Shown: piece by piece, positions 6,335-6,830 of the stretch
Layout of the letters: every line of letters begins with the position of its first letter
How positions within the stretch are numbered: position 1 is the first letter of the stretch
From: Gemmatimonadota bacterium
GTDB lineage: Bacteria > Gemmatimonadota > Gemmatimonadetes > Gemmatimonadales > GWC2-71-9
Assembly: GCA_003220855.1 (NCBI GenBank)
Contig: QHTP01000215.1
Span: forward strand, 1 to 6,830
DNA length: 6,830 bases
Reading direction: 5' to 3'
Translations under genes and position numbers: made by a program
The notes under the pieces: generated by a model
Told to the model about the DNA's origin: nothing
The model's database searches: none
The model's input: only the letters and a program-made list of their open reading frames with translations

Positions 6335-6830
6335 TCACTTCAGCGCGGGCGGGAGTTTACCCCACTGTTCGGGCGTGAGCACGCTCCGCGCCTGCTCGAG
6401 TGCGCGGCGGATGTTGGCACGCCCCGCCGCCAGCTGGGGTTCCAGCTGCGCGGCCAAGAGGGCGGGATCCGGGCGCTCGCCTGCAGTCTCCCGCGCCAGC
6501 CGCAGCGAGTCCGCGACCGGGCGGTTGTCGGCGTCCAGGGAATCGGCAATCGTCTGGAGTCGCGACACCTGCTCGGGTGCCAGGTTGAGCGAATCTCGCA
6601 ACGAGAGGATCAGGGCGACGGGGTTGGTGAGGCTCCGCGCCAATTCTGCCACGACGTCGGGCTCGGGCGCCGCCTCCGGAGCGGCGGCCGGTTCGCGCGC
6701 GACGCGCAGACGCTCGCGCGTCTGGCCGGGGCCGAGCGTCAGGTGCGCCTGCAGGGCGATCTGGAACGGAACGGAGACGCCGCTGCTGACGGTCGCGCCG
6801 AACCGACCGTTCACCGCGTAGAGATAGCGC
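6335..6830 (-). CDS. C-terminal end of an outer-membrane beta-barrel (probable TonB-dependent receptor) with a Spy/CpxP-like helical tail (5' end outside window)
   Basis: The frame is open through the window edge (R-Y-L-Y-A precedes the GTG codon at 6814), so the start is outside and about 164 C-terminal residues are visible. The first 45 or so contain alternating amphipathic strands (R-Y-L-Y-A-V-N-G-R-F and P-F-Q-I-A-L-Q-A-H-L-T-L-G), typical of the last strands of a TonB-dependent-receptor barrel. A low-complexity Ala/Pro/Glu linker follows (R-E-P-A-A-A-P-E-A-A-P-E-P), then a charged helical region with two LTxxQ-like motifs (N-L-A-P-E-Q near its start, V-L-T-P-E-Q-W near its end), reminiscent of periplasmic Spy/CpxP proteins. 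Ending a barrel protein with a soluble helical module is unusual, since a terminal strand normally carries the assembly signal. The barrel assignment rests on a short stretch. The gene converges on pgi with 15 bp between stops and no evident terminator hairpin. Confidence 0.7.
   Translation of the reverse strand, partial: RYLYAVNGRFGATVSSGVSVPFQIALQAHLTLGPGQTRERLRVAREPAAAPEAAPEPDVVAELARSLTNPVALILSLRDSLNLAPEQVSRLQTIADSLDADNRPVADSLRLARETAGERPDPALLAAQLEPQLAAGRANIRRALEQARSVLTPEQWGKLPPALK

Noticed and set aside
6318..6340. Bidirectional terminator between the isomerase and receptor genes
   Set aside because: Only a short, weak inverted sequence is present around GAGAGTCTC with no stable GC stem and no T run.

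Overview
The window is 6.8 kb of very GC-rich, tightly packed bacterial DNA. The combined features suggest a member of Gemmatimonadota or a similar GC-rich environmental phylum: a TonB-receptor-type barrel end carrying a helical tail, a multi-membrane-segment sensor with a P-Y-P-S-L-A-D motif, a phosphoglucose isomerase of the kind usually fused to transaldolase, and an usher-like barrel with SdrD-B-type repeats. This placement is a judgement from protein style; no search was run.

Layout. (1) 1-2412, plus strand: the 3' part of a gene for an usher-like outer-membrane barrel protein ending in two immunoglobulin-like or carboxypeptidase-regulatory-like domains. (2) 2396-4924, minus strand: one continuous reading frame encoding a multi-pass membrane sensor, PAS, histidine kinase and receiver. 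It is broken by two in-frame stop codons one codon apart (TAA at 3950-3952, TAG at 3944-3946), so it is annotated as a membrane-sensor CDS (3950-4924) and a soluble hybrid-kinase CDS (2396-3904). (3) 4925-4978: a 54-bp divergent intergenic region with a Shine-Dalgarno for each neighbour. (4) 4979-6319, plus strand: a stand-alone SIS-fold glucose-6-phosphate isomerase with a perfect 28-bp palindrome inside its coding sequence (5894-5921). (5) 6335-6830, minus strand: the 3' end of a gene for an outer-membrane beta-barrel, probably a TonB-dependent receptor, whose barrel is followed by an Ala/Pro/Glu linker and a Spy/CpxP-like helical tail. Genes 1 and 2 converge with a 17-bp overlap. The isomerase and the receptor gene converge with 15 bp between their stops. 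There is no gene-free stretch over 300 bp.

The genes do not form an obvious single pathway: two cell-envelope proteins, a signalling kinase and a sugar-phosphate isomerase lie together. I see no defence system, CRISPR array, transposase, tRNA or rRNA. The two most notable observations are the paired stop codons that cut a canonical sensor kinase exactly at its membrane-to-cytoplasm helix, and the in-frame palindromic repeat in the isomerase.
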